From Shimia biformata (GTDB lineage: Bacteria > Pseudomonadota > Alphaproteobacteria > Rhodobacterales > Rhodobacteraceae): a stretch of 64,000 nucleotides of DNA. The stretch covers positions 1 to 64,000 of the forward strand of contig NZ_JAFEJK010000005.1 in the NCBI RefSeq assembly GCF_016888515.1, in the 5' to 3' direction. Of this stretch, positions 44,947 through 54,372 are shown piece by piece (the stretch's first letter is position 1; every line of letters starts with the position of its first letter). The notes beneath the pieces are model-generated. The model was given only the letters and a program-made list of their open reading frames with translations. It made no database searches and was not told where the DNA came from. Made by a program: the position numbers and the translations under genes.

Positions 44947-45941
44947 GGGCGGCCGTGACCCCGGAGGACCGCGGCTTTGTCCTGGTCAACGCGCTGGTCC
45001 TGGTGGCGGCGATGGCAGCGGTGGCGGCGGTGCTGCTGATGCGGGCGGAAACCGGGCGGGCGCGGCTTGAGGCGGGGCAGGGGGCGGCGCAGGTGGCGCA
45101 GTATCTTGGCGGCGCCGAGGCGCTGGCGGTCACGCTTCTGGACCGCGACCGGGCGGCGGGGTCGCTCGATCACCTGGGCGAGGCCTGGGCCGGGGCGGAT
45201 TTCAACGTCGCGCTGGACCGGGGCCGGGTGGCGGGCACGATCACCGACCTTCAGGGGCTGTTCAACGTCAACTGGCTGGCCGACCCTGAGGACACCGACA
45301 TGCAGCTGGCCTTTGACAATCTGGCGCGGCGCATCGGGCTGGCCCCGGCGCGGGTCACCGCGATCCGCGCCTTCCTGCAACCGGGCGGGCCGCATGCATT
45401 GGGCGGCCCCGGCGCGCGTGCCGCCTATGCCGCGCGGACGCCGCCCTCGGACCCGGTCGGCGGCGCGATCCTGATGCTCGACCAGCTGGCCGAGGTGCCG
45501 GGGATCACGCCGCGCGACCTGGAACGGCTGCGCCGGGTCGCCACGGCGCTGCCCGGTGACAGCCTGCTTAACGTCAACACCGCCCCGCCCGAGGTGCTGG
45601 CCGCCTTTCTGCCCGGCCTTGGCGCGGCGCGGATCGACCAGCTGATGCAGTCCCGCCGGACCGCGCCCTTCCCCTCGGGTGAGGCCTTTGCCGATGCCGC
45701 CGGTCTGCCCGGCGCCGACCGGGAGGGCGAAGAGGAGACAGGCGGGACGGGGGAGGCCGATCCCGGCGCGCCCCTGATCACCCGGGCGCGGCTGGCGGCG
45801 GGGTCCGAGTGGTTCCGGCTCGAGGCGGCGGCGCAGCTCGATCATCGCCGGGTCGCGCGCCATCTGGTGCTGCACCGCCCACCCGCGCCGGGGCGGATCA
45901 CGGTGGCATGGCGGATCAGCCACGCGGTGGGCGCGCAATGA
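44943..45941 (+). CDS. gspK: Type II secretion minor pseudopilin GspK
   Basis: 332 residues. The leader ends at GFVLVNALVLVAAMAAVAAV, which lacks Glu+5, as is normal for GspK. The mature protein has the two SAM-like helical regions (DLQGLFNVNWLADPE, FLQPGGPHALGG, LLNVNTAPPEVLAAFLPGLG, then RIDQLMQSRR). The conserved LLNVNTAP motif is characteristic. It overlaps gspJ by 4 bases. A 60-base gap with a small hairpin (GAAACGC/GCGTTCC) separates it from gspL. Confidence 0.9.
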   Translation: MRAAVTPEDRGFVLVNALVLVAAMAAVAAVLLMRAETGRARLEAGQGAAQVAQYLGGAEALAVTLLDRDRAAGSLDHLGEAWAGADFNVALDRGRVAGTITDLQGLFNVNWLADPEDTDMQLAFDNLARRIGLAPARVTAIRAFLQPGGPHALGGPGARAAYAARTPPSDPVGGAILMLDQLAEVPGITPRDLERLRRVATALPGDSLLNVNTAPPEVLAAFLPGLGAARIDQLMQSRRTAPFPSGEAFADAAGLPGADREGEEETGGTGEADPGAPLITRARLAAGSEWFRLEAAAQLDHRRVARHLVLHRPPAPGRITVAWRISHAVGAQ

Positions 45942-46001
45942 GATTTCAATCGGCCCCGAAACGCTTTAGCGTTCCGGCAGGATAGTGACAGGAGGGCTGG
46001 C

Positions 46002-47213
46002 GTGGCCAGGCTGGAACAGGCAGAGGCACAGGACGGCACAGGAGACCGCACGGAGGATGGGCGGTTTGTCCGGCTGGACGCGGGCGACGGATCCGGCGTG
46101 GTTCCGCGCCCCGGACAGGTGGCGCTGGTGGACGGCGCGCTGGTGCCGATGATGACCTTCGACCTGCCACCCCGCCTGCGCGGACAGGCGCGCGAAGACG
46201 TGGCCCGGCGGCAGCTGCGCGACCGGCTGGGCACGGGCGGCGCCGGTCTGGAACTGCTTCCCTGTCCCGGAACGGGCCATCCCGACCAGTGGCAGCGGGC
46301 GCTGGTGGCCGAGACCGGCGACATCGCCACATGGCGCGCGGCGGCGGGGCCGGGCGCACGGGCGGTGCTGCCGGATTACCTGGCCCTGCCCACGGCGCCG
46401 GATCTGTGGACCATCTATGGCTCGGGGACGCGCGTGCTGGTGCGGCTTGGCCTGGAAGACGGGTTCAGCGCCGCGCCCGAGGTGGCGCTGGCGATGCTGG
46501 AAGCCGCGCTCGAGCCCGGCGACGCCAGCCCGAAGGCAGTGCTGCGGCTGGGGGCCGAGTTGCCCGCGATCGACGCGCTGATTGCGGCGCGCGGGCTGGC
46601 GGTGATCCGCGATGCCGGCGGCGCGCGCGCGCTGGAGCTGGAGCCGCCGGTGGTGCTGGGCCATGGCGAGGCCGGCGCCGACCTGCGCCGCGACCCGCAG
46701 GCCGCCCGCAACCGGCTGCGCCGCCGGGTGCTGCCCTGGCGCTGGACGGTTCTGGCCGGGATCGCGGCTGTGGCCTTGTGGTCGGCCGCCGAACTGCACG
46801 AGATCGGCGTCATCGAAGACCAGACCGCCGCGCTCAGGGCCGAGACCGAGGCGCTGGTGCGCCAGCATTTCCTGCCCACCGGCCCGATCCTCGACGTGCG
46901 CGCACAGGTGGCCCGCGCCATGGCGGGCCCGGCGGCCGACACAGAGGCGGCGGCGCTGCGCCCGCTGGCGGTGACGGCGGTGCTGGCGGATGTGGTGGCG
47001 GCATCGGGGGCGACCTCGGCCGCGCTGACCTATGCCCGGGGCGACGGGCTGGAACTGACCGTGGGGCTGACGGATTTCTCGGCCGCTGCGCGGCTTGAGG
47101 CGGCGCTGACGGCGGCGGGGATGACCGTGACCCGCGAAGCCGCCCATGCCCGCGCCAGCGGCGACGGGGTGCGGGCGGTCTTTGCGATCACAGGAATGGA
47201 GGCCACGAGATGA
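46002..47213 (+). CDS. gspL: Type II secretion inner-membrane protein GspL
   Basis: 403 residues from GTG 46002, preceded by AGGAGGG. The cytoplasmic N-terminal domain (about 245 residues; LRGQAREDVARRQLRDRL, AVLPDYLALPT) is divergent from classical GspL but has its size and the actin-like pattern. A single membrane helix WTVLAGIAAVALWSAAEL lies near residue 250. The periplasmic ferredoxin-like part is short (LRPLAVTAVLADVVAASGAT, LELTVGLTDFSAAARLEAAL). It recruits the ATPase GspE to the membrane. It overlaps gspM by 4 bases. Confidence 0.82.
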   Translation: MARLEQAEAQDGTGDRTEDGRFVRLDAGDGSGVVPRPGQVALVDGALVPMMTFDLPPRLRGQAREDVARRQLRDRLGTGGAGLELLPCPGTGHPDQWQRALVAETGDIATWRAAAGPGARAVLPDYLALPTAPDLWTIYGSGTRVLVRLGLEDGFSAAPEVALAMLEAALEPGDASPKAVLRLGAELPAIDALIAARGLAVIRDAGGARALELEPPVVLGHGEAGADLRRDPQAARNRLRRRVLPWRWTVLAGIAAVALWSAAELHEIGVIEDQTAALRAETEALVRQHFLPTGPILDVRAQVARAMAGPAADTEAAALRPLAVTAVLADVVAASGATSAALTYARGDGLELTVGLTDFSAAARLEAALTAAGMTVTREAAHARASGDGVRAVFAITGMEATR

Positions 47214-47707
47214 CCTCGCGGCTGATCGAGATGCTGCTGCGGCTGGCCCCGCGTGAACGGCTGCTGCTGGCGGCGCTGGTGCTGGTGGTACTGCCCCTGG
47301 CGCTGGCGCTGGCCTGGATCGAGCCGCTTGCCGCCCGCCACGCCGCAGCCGAAACCGCGCGCTCCGAGGCGCTGGCGCTGCGGCAATGGGTGGCCGGGCG
47401 CGCCGCTGACCACGCCACCCGTGCCCCGGCAACCGCGTCGCACCCGAAAATGCCGCCGATTGGCCTTGGCGGGGTCGAGGAAAGCCTGGTCGCCGCCGGT
47501 CTGCGTGACGCGGTGGCCGATCTGGGCGCCGGGGCGGATGGCGGGATCGAACTGCGCTTTGCCGCGGTCGAGTTCACCGCGCTGATGCGCTGGCTGTCGG
47601 AAGCAGACCCGCGCTGGGGCTACGAGATCATCGATTTCCGCATCGAGGCCAGCGATACCGAAGGGTTGGTCGAAGCGCTGTTCCGGCTGGAACCGCAGGG
47701 GTCCTGA
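47210..47707 (+). CDS. gspM: Type II secretion inner-membrane protein GspM
   Basis: 165 residues: a short cytoplasmic start with APRER, a membrane helix (LLLAALVLVVLPLALALAWI) and a small periplasmic ferredoxin-like domain (GGVEESLVAAGLRDAVADLG, IELRFAAVEFTALMRWLSEA). Position, length and layout identify it as GspM, the partner of GspL. The gene ends the first T2SS series; the lipoprotein gene converges on it 36 bases downstream. Confidence 0.85.
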   Translation: MTSRLIEMLLRLAPRERLLLAALVLVVLPLALALAWIEPLAARHAAAETARSEALALRQWVAGRAADHATRAPATASHPKMPPIGLGGVEESLVAAGLRDAVADLGAGADGGIELRFAAVEFTALMRWLSEADPRWGYEIIDFRIEASDTEGLVEALFRLEPQGS

Positions 47708-47743
47708 CCGGGGTCCTGGGTGGCATCTTGGGGGGTCCTGGCC

Positions 47744-48259
47744 CTAAAGCGCCGCCAGCTGTACCTTGATCGAGGCCAGCCGCCCCGACAGCGCGCCCAG
47801 CGGGTCGAGGTCGGGGTTGGAATTCACCACCTCTGCCATGGCCGATTGTGCCTCGGTCAGAAGCGCCTTGGCGCTGGCGGGATCGCCGGATTGTCGCGCG
47901 GCGAGGCCCAGTTCATGCGCCGCCGTACCCGCCACGGCCAGTGCCGCAAGCCGGGCATCGCCGCTTTGTTCCTGTGCCAGTGTGCCGGCACTGACCCGCG
48001 CCCCGGCATAATCGCCCGCGCGCAGCTGGGCATGGGCATATTCCAGTTGCAGCCGCGGCGCGGCGCGTCCCGCATTGGGGATCATGCGCTGGTAATGGCG
48101 GATGGCGACGTCATAGCGCCCCTCTTCCAGGGCGGTGCGGGCCACGGTGTATTGCTTGCGGAACCCGTCACCCGAAGTGACGCCGCCGGATTCACACGAG
48201 GCCAGAAATGTCAGAAAAGCGCCCGCAAACGCGGCGCGTAGAATGAGACCTGCCTTCAT
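47744..48259 (-). CDS. TPR-containing lipoprotein within the T2SS locus
   Basis: 171 residues. The signal ends in the lipobox AFLTFLASC, so the protein is lipid-anchored at Cys21. The mature part has TPR-like helical pairs (GFRKQYTVARTALEEGRYDV, LEYAHAQLRAGDYAGARVSA, LAARQSGDPASAKALLTEAQ). It lies between the two T2SS series on the opposite strand and is divergent from gspC. A pilotin-like job for the secretin is conceivable because no GspS is present, but the fold differs from GspS; this is inference. Confidence 0.75.
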   Translation of the reverse strand: MKAGLILRAAFAGAFLTFLASCESGGVTSGDGFRKQYTVARTALEEGRYDVAIRHYQRMIPNAGRAAPRLQLEYAHAQLRAGDYAGARVSAGTLAQEQSGDARLAALAVAGTAAHELGLAARQSGDPASAKALLTEAQSAMAEVVNSNPDLDPLGALSGRLASIKVQLAAL

Positions 48260-48349
48260 AACTCTGCTCTTTTTAAGCGGTTTTTTGTTTTGTAGCTTGG
48301 GGTGAAGATATCACAGGTCGGCCTTGTCCGTCCATGAAAAGAGGGTTTG

Positions 48350-48850
48350 ATGCGCCTGGTCGCCTGGATTTTGACAATTGTGTTGCTTGTCGGCGCCGCC
48401 CTGTCCGGGGTGCGGCTGTGGCAGGGCATGACCACGCCGCCGCCCGATCTGCCGCCGCTGGCGCTGGCGCCGGGCACCGGTGAGGCGCAGCCCCCTGAGC
48501 CGCCATCCCCGCCCCCGTCCTGGCCGCCGCTGTTCGGCCGCTACCAGAAACCCGAACCGCAGCCGCCCGCGCCGCCACCCCCCGCCCCCGAACCGCAACC
48601 GCCCCAGCCCCCGCTGCCGCCGCTGGACAGCCTGGGTTACACGGTCACCGGCATGATCCGCACCGGAGACGGGTCCGGTGATGGAACAGGTGGCTCTGTC
48701 TGGGCCATGGTCTCGCATCCCACCGGCGCGGTGATCCTGCGCGAGGGCGATCGGCTGGGCGAGGACATGCGCGTCGTGCGCATCGACAATGACGGGGTCT
48801 GGCTGGACCGCGGCCGGGGCGACCCCGAGCTTCTGGCGTTTGAGGAATAG
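48350..48850 (+). CDS. gspC: Type II secretion protein GspC
   Basis: 166 residues from ATG 48350, with GAGGG upstream; a TTG one codon earlier is possible. One N-terminal membrane helix (LVAWILTIVLLVGAALSGVR) is followed by an extreme Pro-rich linker of about 70 residues (EPQPPAPPPPAPEPQPPQPP). A homology-region domain follows (LDSLGYTVTGMIRTGDGSGD, VWAMVSHPTGAVILREGDRL, MRVVRIDNDGVWLDRG). The usual C-terminal PDZ or coiled coil is absent, so this is a short GspC. It links the inner-membrane platform to the secretin. Confidence 0.85.
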   Translation: MRLVAWILTIVLLVGAALSGVRLWQGMTTPPPDLPPLALAPGTGEAQPPEPPSPPPSWPPLFGRYQKPEPQPPAPPPPAPEPQPPQPPLPPLDSLGYTVTGMIRTGDGSGDGTGGSVWAMVSHPTGAVILREGDRLGEDMRVVRIDNDGVWLDRGRGDPELLAFEE

Positions 48851-49013
48851 CATCGCCTCGGACGCGGACCGTGGCGGCGCTGCTGCATATCGTGCCGCGC
48901 GGCAACTCTGGACGTGATCTTTGATGGCGGATGGGCTAGACTTGGCCCAAACAACAATGAGCAGGCCGGCCGATGACCCCGAAAACGGGGCGGGGCGGGC
49001 AAGATGGGCAGGC

Positions 49014-50954
49014 ATGATCATGAATGCAATGTCAAGGCTGAGGGCCGCTTTCTGCGTCCTGGTGCTGGCGATTGGATATGGGGCGGTGATGCCGCGTGCG
49101 GCGCTGGCGCAGGTCGAATTGAACCTGCGCGACGCCGATTTGCGCAGCTTCGTCGAGATCGTCTCGGAGGCGACCGGCAAACGCTTCGTGCTGGATCCCG
49201 GTGTGCGCGGCACGGTGACGGTGCTGGCGCCCGGCGACATGAGCGCCGATGAGCTTTACGAGGTCTTCCTGTCGGTCCTGGAACTGAACCGGCTGACCCT
49301 GATCGAGGGCGGCAGCGCGGCGCGGATCGTACCGATGAACGTGGCCCGCGAACTGGCGACGGGCGGGGCGGGTGCCCCGGCGGGCTATGCCACCCGCGTC
49401 ATCCCGGTGCGCCACGTGCCGATGAGCGAGGTCATTGAGGTGGTGCGCCCGCTTCTGCCCTCCGAGGCGGTGCTGACTCCGGTGCCCGGGTCGAAACTGC
49501 TGATCCTGTCGGACCGCGGCCAGAACCACGCCCGTATCGTGTCGCTGATCGAGCGGCTGGACAAGCCGCGCAGCGAACCGATCGAGATGATCCGGCTGCG
49601 CAATGCCAATGCCGCCGACGTGCTGCAGGTGGTGCAGTCGATGGACATCATCCCCGAAGGGTCGGCGGTGACGGTGGACAGGCGCTCGAACGCGCTTCTG
49701 GTGACGGGATCGGACGCGCTGCGCGAACAGGTGCGGGTTCTGGCGACCCGGCTGGACCGCCAGAACAACAATATGGTCAGCCACGCGATCGGGCTGAACT
49801 ATGCCGATGCCACCGCCATTGCCGACGTGGTCCTGCGCAGTCTCGGCACTGGCTCCGAGGCCCAGGGCGAAATCCGCATCATCCCCGAGCCGCAGACCAA
49901 TTCGCTTCTGGTGTCGGCGCCGCAGGACCGTATCAATGACATCCGCCAGATCGTCGCCTACCTGGACCGCCGCCCGACCCAGGTGCTGGTCGAGGCGGTG
50001 ATCTTCGAGATGACGGTCGAAGGGTTTTCCGATCTCTCGACCCAGTTCGCCGCGGTGCTGAACGACGCGCTGGTCGGCGGCGTGCAGTTCACCCTGCCCG
50101 GACGTACCAGCCTGATCAACCTGGTCTCGGCGGTCGCCAACGGCGTCACGCCCGATCTTGGTCCCGCCGGGGTCATCGGCGGCGGCCGCTACAGCGACGG
50201 CAACGGTATCGTCGGGCTGATCACGGCCATTGCCTCGGTCAATTCCTCGCGGCTGCTGTCGACCCCGTCGATCCTGACCCTGAACAACCAGGAAGCCGAG
50301 ATCGTCGTCGCCCAGAACGTGCCTTTCGTGACCGGCAGCTATACCTCGACCGGCAACAGCAGCAATCCCGAGAACCCGTTTCAGACCATCGAACGCCAGG
50401 ATGTCGGGCTGACGCTGAACGTGACGCCGCAGATCAATGCCGACCGCACCGTGCGGCTGGTGATCAAGCAGGAAGTGTCGAACCTGACCAACAACACCTC
50501 GTCCTCGGGTGGCGAGATCACTGCGCGGCGGGCGCTGAAGACCACCGCGCTGGTGCGCGACGGCAATGTCATCATGCTGGGCGGTCTGCTGGAAAACGGG
50601 TCCGGCGCGGTCAACCAGCGGGTGCCGGGCCTGTCGCGGGTGCCGCTGGTGGGCGGGCTGTTCCGCGGCAAGAACACCACCAAGCAGCAGCGCGTGCTGC
50701 TGGTGCTGTTGCGCCCGCAGGTGGTCAACAGCGATGCCGAGGCCGCCCGCATCACCCAGACCATGACCCAGAAGGCGCAGGCGACAAGTGCTTCCATTCG
50801 GCCGCTGGATGAAGGAGGCTATCCCCGGGCCAGCATGGGCTCTCTGCCCTATGACGGGGCGGACCTGAACCAACCGTTCGATGCCGGATTCATAGATGAT
50901 GTCGCCCAAAGCCGAAACTTCCCCCCCCTCCCGACGCGGCTCCAGTTCCGCTGA
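49014..50954 (+). CDS. gspD: Type II secretion outer-membrane secretin GspD
   Basis: 646 residues if started at ATG 49014; the signal peptide (AAFCVLVLAIGYGAVMPRAA, then LAQ) begins shortly after, and an ATG at 48921 adds 31 residues. N0-N3 domains: VELNLRDADLRSFVEIVSEA, TRVIPVRHVPMSEVIEVVRP, MIRLRNANAADVLQVVQSM, AIGLNYADATAIADVVLRSL. Secretin core: VEAVIFEMTVEGFSDLSTQF, LSTPSILTLNNQEAEIVVAQ, NVPFVTGSYTST and GLTLNVTPQINADRTVRLVI. The C-terminal S-domain is short. It forms the outer-membrane gate, and its 3' end overlaps gspE by 59 bases. Confidence 0.95.
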   Translation: MIMNAMSRLRAAFCVLVLAIGYGAVMPRAALAQVELNLRDADLRSFVEIVSEATGKRFVLDPGVRGTVTVLAPGDMSADELYEVFLSVLELNRLTLIEGGSAARIVPMNVARELATGGAGAPAGYATRVIPVRHVPMSEVIEVVRPLLPSEAVLTPVPGSKLLILSDRGQNHARIVSLIERLDKPRSEPIEMIRLRNANAADVLQVVQSMDIIPEGSAVTVDRRSNALLVTGSDALREQVRVLATRLDRQNNNMVSHAIGLNYADATAIADVVLRSLGTGSEAQGEIRIIPEPQTNSLLVSAPQDRINDIRQIVAYLDRRPTQVLVEAVIFEMTVEGFSDLSTQFAAVLNDALVGGVQFTLPGRTSLINLVSAVANGVTPDLGPAGVIGGGRYSDGNGIVGLITAIASVNSSRLLSTPSILTLNNQEAEIVVAQNVPFVTGSYTSTGNSSNPENPFQTIERQDVGLTLNVTPQINADRTVRLVIKQEVSNLTNNTSSSGGEITARRALKTTALVRDGNVIMLGGLLENGSGAVNQRVPGLSRVPLVGGLFRGKNTTKQQRVLLVLLRPQVVNSDAEAARITQTMTQKAQATSASIRPLDEGGYPRASMGSLPYDGADLNQPFDAGFIDDVAQSRNFPPLPTRLQFR

Positions 50955-52461
50955 GGCCGCGGACCCGGGCGGGCCGGGGAGCGCGCGTCTGCCCTTTGCC
51001 TTTGCCCGCGATCAGCAGGTGGCGCTGGACAGCGGGTATCTGCCACCGCGCCTGATCCTTGGTCCCGGCGCCACCATGCTGGGCCTGCGCGAGGCGCAGC
51101 GCCGGGCCGTGGCGCTCTCGGGGGACAAAACCGGCGAGATTGCGGTGGTCCGCGAAAGCCAGGAGGGGTTCGAGACCCTGCTGGCGCGGCTTTATCAGGA
51201 AGAGGACGGGGACGCAGGGGGCGACGGGCTGCTGTTCGATCTCGAACAGACCGGCCGACAGGGGCCGCGCGACCTTCTGGAGGATGCCGAGGACGCGCCG
51301 GTGATCCAGCTTGTGAACCAGCTGCTGCGCCGCGCGGTGCAGGCCGGCGCCTCGGATCTGCATGTCGAACCACACGAAGGCGGGCTGCGGGTGCGGATGC
51401 GGGTCGACGGCTTCCTGCGCCAGGTCATGGACCGGTCCGATGTGCCGGTGCGCCGGGTGGTGTCGCGGCTGAAGGTGATGGCCGGGCTCGACATTGCCGA
51501 GACCCGGCTGCCGCAGGACGGGCGTATCCCGCTGAAACATGGCGGGCGGGTGATCGACACGCGGGTTTCGTCCCTGCCGGGGCAATATGGCGAACGGGTG
51601 GTGTTGCGGATCCTTGACCGGTCGTCGGGGCTGATGCCGCTGGCCGACCTTGGCCTGTCGACAGAACAGGAGGCGCTTCTGAACCGGCTCTCGGCCCTGC
51701 CCAACGGCATTATCCTGGCCACCGGGCCAACCGGGTCGGGCAAGACCACCACGCTTTATTCCCTGTTGCAGCTCGCCAACCGTTCCGAGCGCAATATCGT
51801 CACCGTCGAGGACCCGATCGAATATGACCTGCCCGGCATCGGCCAGTCCCAGGTCAACCCCGAGATCGGCATGACCTTCGCCGCCGGCCTGCGCGCCACG
51901 CTGCGCCAGGACCCGGACGTGATCCTGGTCGGCGAGATCCGCGACGGCGAGACCGCCAGCGTCGCGGGGCAGGCGGCGATGACCGGGCACCTGGTGTTTT
52001 CCTCGCTGCACGCCAACGGCTCGGTTGGCGCGGTGGTGCGGCTGCGCGACCTCGGGGTCGAGGATTACCTGATCGCCGCCACCCTGCGCGGGGTGATCGC
52101 GCAGCGGCTTTTGCGGCGGCTCTGCCCCGACTGCCGGACCGCGCGGGCGCCGGATGCGGATGAGGCGGCGCTGTTTCAGCGCCACCGTCTGGCGGTGCCG
52201 CCGGAACTCCATGATGCCGGTCAGGATGCGGGCTGCCCCCGCTGCGACGGGGTCGGCTATGCCGGGCGGGTCGGCATCTTCGAGATGGTCGAGGTCGGCG
52301 AACGGCTGCGCGTCGCCATCGACCGCGGCGCAAGCGAGGCCGAGATGAAGGACATCGCGCTGGCCGCCACCGAGACGCTGACCGGGCAGGGGTTGATGCA
52401 GGTCGCGCGGGGTCGCACCAGCCTGGCCGAGGTGCAGCGTGTGGTGGGGGACATGGTATGA
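50896..52461 (+). CDS. gspE: Type II secretion ATPase GspE
   Basis: 521 residues; ATG at 50896 or 50899. N1E/N2E domains occupy residues about 1-140, then DAPVIQLVNQLLRRAVQAGA. Walker A is ATGPTGSGKTTTLYSLLQLA, the Asp box is TVEDPIEYDLPGIGQSQVN, Walker B is DPDVILVGEIRDGETASVAG and the His box is TGHLVFSSLHANGSVGAVVR. The C-terminal tetracysteine zinc module is present (RRLCPDCRTAR, then GCPRCDGVGYAGRVGIFEM). It drives pseudopilus assembly from the cytoplasm. The start lies inside gspD. Confidence 0.95.
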   Translation: MMSPKAETSPPSRRGSSSAEAADPGGPGSARLPFAFARDQQVALDSGYLPPRLILGPGATMLGLREAQRRAVALSGDKTGEIAVVRESQEGFETLLARLYQEEDGDAGGDGLLFDLEQTGRQGPRDLLEDAEDAPVIQLVNQLLRRAVQAGASDLHVEPHEGGLRVRMRVDGFLRQVMDRSDVPVRRVVSRLKVMAGLDIAETRLPQDGRIPLKHGGRVIDTRVSSLPGQYGERVVLRILDRSSGLMPLADLGLSTEQEALLNRLSALPNGIILATGPTGSGKTTTLYSLLQLANRSERNIVTVEDPIEYDLPGIGQSQVNPEIGMTFAAGLRATLRQDPDVILVGEIRDGETASVAGQAAMTGHLVFSSLHANGSVGAVVRLRDLGVEDYLIAATLRGVIAQRLLRRLCPDCRTARAPDADEAALFQRHRLAVPPELHDAGQDAGCPRCDGVGYAGRVGIFEMVEVGERLRVAIDRGASEAEMKDIALAATETLTGQGLMQVARGRTSLAEVQRVVGDMV

Positions 52462-52492
52462 TGCGTCCCGCAACCGGTCAGGAGCGCGCCGC

Positions 52493-53692
52493 GTGAAAGC
52501 CTATCGCTATACCGCCTATACCGACAGCGGCCGGATGCGGCGCGGCGCGGTGGTGGCCGAGACCGAGGCCGCGGCCACGGCAGAGCTTGCGGCGCGCGGG
52601 CTGTTCGTGTCGGAACTGGACGAGAAACCGCCCCGCCCGGCGCGCTGGCGGCGCGGGGCGCTGAACCGCGACCTGCAAATGGTGATGACCCGGCAGCTCG
52701 CGGTGCTTCTGGGCGCGGAACTGCCCGCAGATGATGCGCTCGAGGCGGTGCGGCTGGGCGGCGACAATGCGCTGGAAACCGTGGCGGCGCGGGCGCGGGC
52801 GGCGCTTCTGGACGGGGCGCCCTTGTCGGCGGCGCTTGAGGGCAGCGGCGCCGGTTTCCCACCCTATTACATCGCCGCGCTCAGGGCCGGCGAGGATGCT
52901 GGCGACCTGGCGGCGGTGTTTTCCGAACTGGCCGACCATCTTGAAACCATCGGTTCCGACCGCGCCCAGATCGGCGCGGCGCTGGTCTATCCCGCCTTTG
53001 TCGCGGCGGTGTCGTTCCTGGTTGCGGGTATCCTGATGACCACGGTCGCGCCCGAGATCGTGGCAATGTTCGAACTGACCGGACGGCCCCTGCCAGAGCT
53101 GACCCGCGTGGTGATGGCGGCCAGCGACTGGATCCGCAACCACGCGGTTCTGTTGTCGGGGTTCTTTGTGGTGCTGGTTCTGCTGATGGTCCTGGCCGCG
53201 CGCGTCCCCCCGTGGCGGCGGGCGAGCGATCAGGCATTGTTGCGCCTGCCCCTTGTCGGGCGGCTGATGTCGCTGGGTGCGGCGGTGCAATACATGCGCA
53301 CCCTGGCGCTGGTCCTGGGCAGCCGCCACGCGGTGATCACCGCCGCTCAGAGCGCCGCCGAGGTGCTGACCGTGCCGCGCCTGCGCACCGAGGGGGACGC
53401 GGTGGTGACTGCGCTTGGCCAGGGGGAAAGCCTGACCGACGCGCTGAACCACATGTCGATCATCCCGCCGGTGGCGCGCCAGCTGATCGGCGCGGGCGAG
53501 ACCTCGGTCCGGCTGGCGCCGATGACCGCGCGGGCGGCGGACATGGTGGAAAACAGCCTGTCGCTGGAACGCAAGCGCATCGCCGCGCTCCTGGAACCGA
53601 TGCTGATGATGGTGGTCGGGGGGTTCGTGCTGCTGATCGTGTTGGCGGTGCTTCTGCCGATCTTCGACCTGCAGGCGGTGGTGGCGGGCTGA
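52493..53692 (+). CDS. gspF: Type II secretion inner-membrane platform protein GspF
   Basis: 399 residues from GTG 52493, with GGAG 8 bases upstream; ATG-like longer frames inside gspE are not used. The start AYRYTAYTDSGRMRRGAVVA is typical of GspF. Two helical domains each precede membrane helices: LQMVMTRQLAVLLGAELPAD, PPYYIAALRAGEDAGDLAAV, then AFVAAVSFLVAGILMTTVAP; second copy MRTLALVLGSRHAVITAAQS and the C-terminal MLMMVVGGFVLLIVLAVLLP. It is the last T2SS gene; an IS30 remnant begins 8 bases after its stop. Confidence 0.93.
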   Translation: MKAYRYTAYTDSGRMRRGAVVAETEAAATAELAARGLFVSELDEKPPRPARWRRGALNRDLQMVMTRQLAVLLGAELPADDALEAVRLGGDNALETVAARARAALLDGAPLSAALEGSGAGFPPYYIAALRAGEDAGDLAAVFSELADHLETIGSDRAQIGAALVYPAFVAAVSFLVAGILMTTVAPEIVAMFELTGRPLPELTRVVMAASDWIRNHAVLLSGFFVVLVLLMVLAARVPPWRRASDQALLRLPLVGRLMSLGAAVQYMRTLALVLGSRHAVITAAQSAAEVLTVPRLRTEGDAVVTALGQGESLTDALNHMSIIPPVARQLIGAGETSVRLAPMTARAADMVENSLSLERKRIAALLEPMLMMVVGGFVLLIVLAVLLPIFDLQAVVAG

Positions 53693-53700
53693 CCGGGGGC

Positions 53701-53904
53701 CATCAGATGGGCCGCGGCACCATAGAAGCCGTCACACTTGGGCATGCACTCATCGCTGAAATAGTTCCGTTTGATCTCACGGTGGATCGTGGCTTTCGAG
53801 CACTTTGGCACACGCGCTATCTCGCGAACAGGGACCATTGCATGTCGCCAGCGTTCAAATCTGCGACGTTCCTCAATGCTCAGTTGCGTGTAAACAGCTC
53901 CCAT
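53701..53904 (-). pseudogene. IS30-family transposase, N-terminal fragment
   Basis: From ATG 53904 the minus strand reads YTQLSIEERRRFERWRHAMV, then ATIHREIKRNYFSDECMPK and CDGFYGAAAHLM. This is the N-terminal helix-turn-helix part of IS30-type transposases. After about 68 residues the match stops at the gspF side, so the catalytic DDE domain is missing. The break lies directly next to the gspF stop. The frame continues meaninglessly into gspF. The flank 53905-54000 probably holds the IS terminus, but I cannot define the inverted repeat. Confidence 0.75.
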
Positions 53905-54102
53905 GGCACAATCTCCTCATTAGATAACTCATTGTTTTCCAATAGGAGTCGCACTTCAGGGTAGCGCGCTCCGGCCACAAATTTTTCTGCACATAATTTG
54001 TATTATGTTAAAAGAAGTTTGTGAAAGGTCGTGCTGGCAGTTTGTTTGGGGTGCCCCTAGATTTGTAGACGCTTTGCTTGGCAATTTTGGAAGCAAAGGA
54101 CG

Positions 54103-54258
54103 ATGCAGATGTCAGGGCAAATTCGCTACTCGGATGAGTTTAAGATTGACGCAGTGGCGCAGGTCACGGAGCGGGGTTATTCGGTCAAGGAGGTGGCGGA
54201 GCGGCTCGGGATCAGCACCAAATCTCTGTACACTTGGCTGGCGAAGTTCTCGAAGCTA
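54103..54258 (+). pseudogene. IS3-family transposase OrfA fragment
   Basis: IRYSDEFKIDAVAQVTERGY, then SVKEVAERLGISTKSLYTWL and AKFSKLQ, match the N-terminal helix-turn-helix part of IS3-family OrfA proteins. The match ends after about 52 residues and is followed by unrelated AT-rich sequence, so the rest of OrfA and all of OrfB are missing. It lies about 200 bases from the IS30 remnant. Confidence 0.72.
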
Positions 54259-54372
54259 CAAAGGCAGACTTGCAAACTTACAAGTCGAGTTTTCACAATA
54301 GTAACCAATTTCGCAAATAGCCGATGAAAAACGGCCACCTTTGTGAGTATGGTTCCCACTGTGGAGGGAGTC

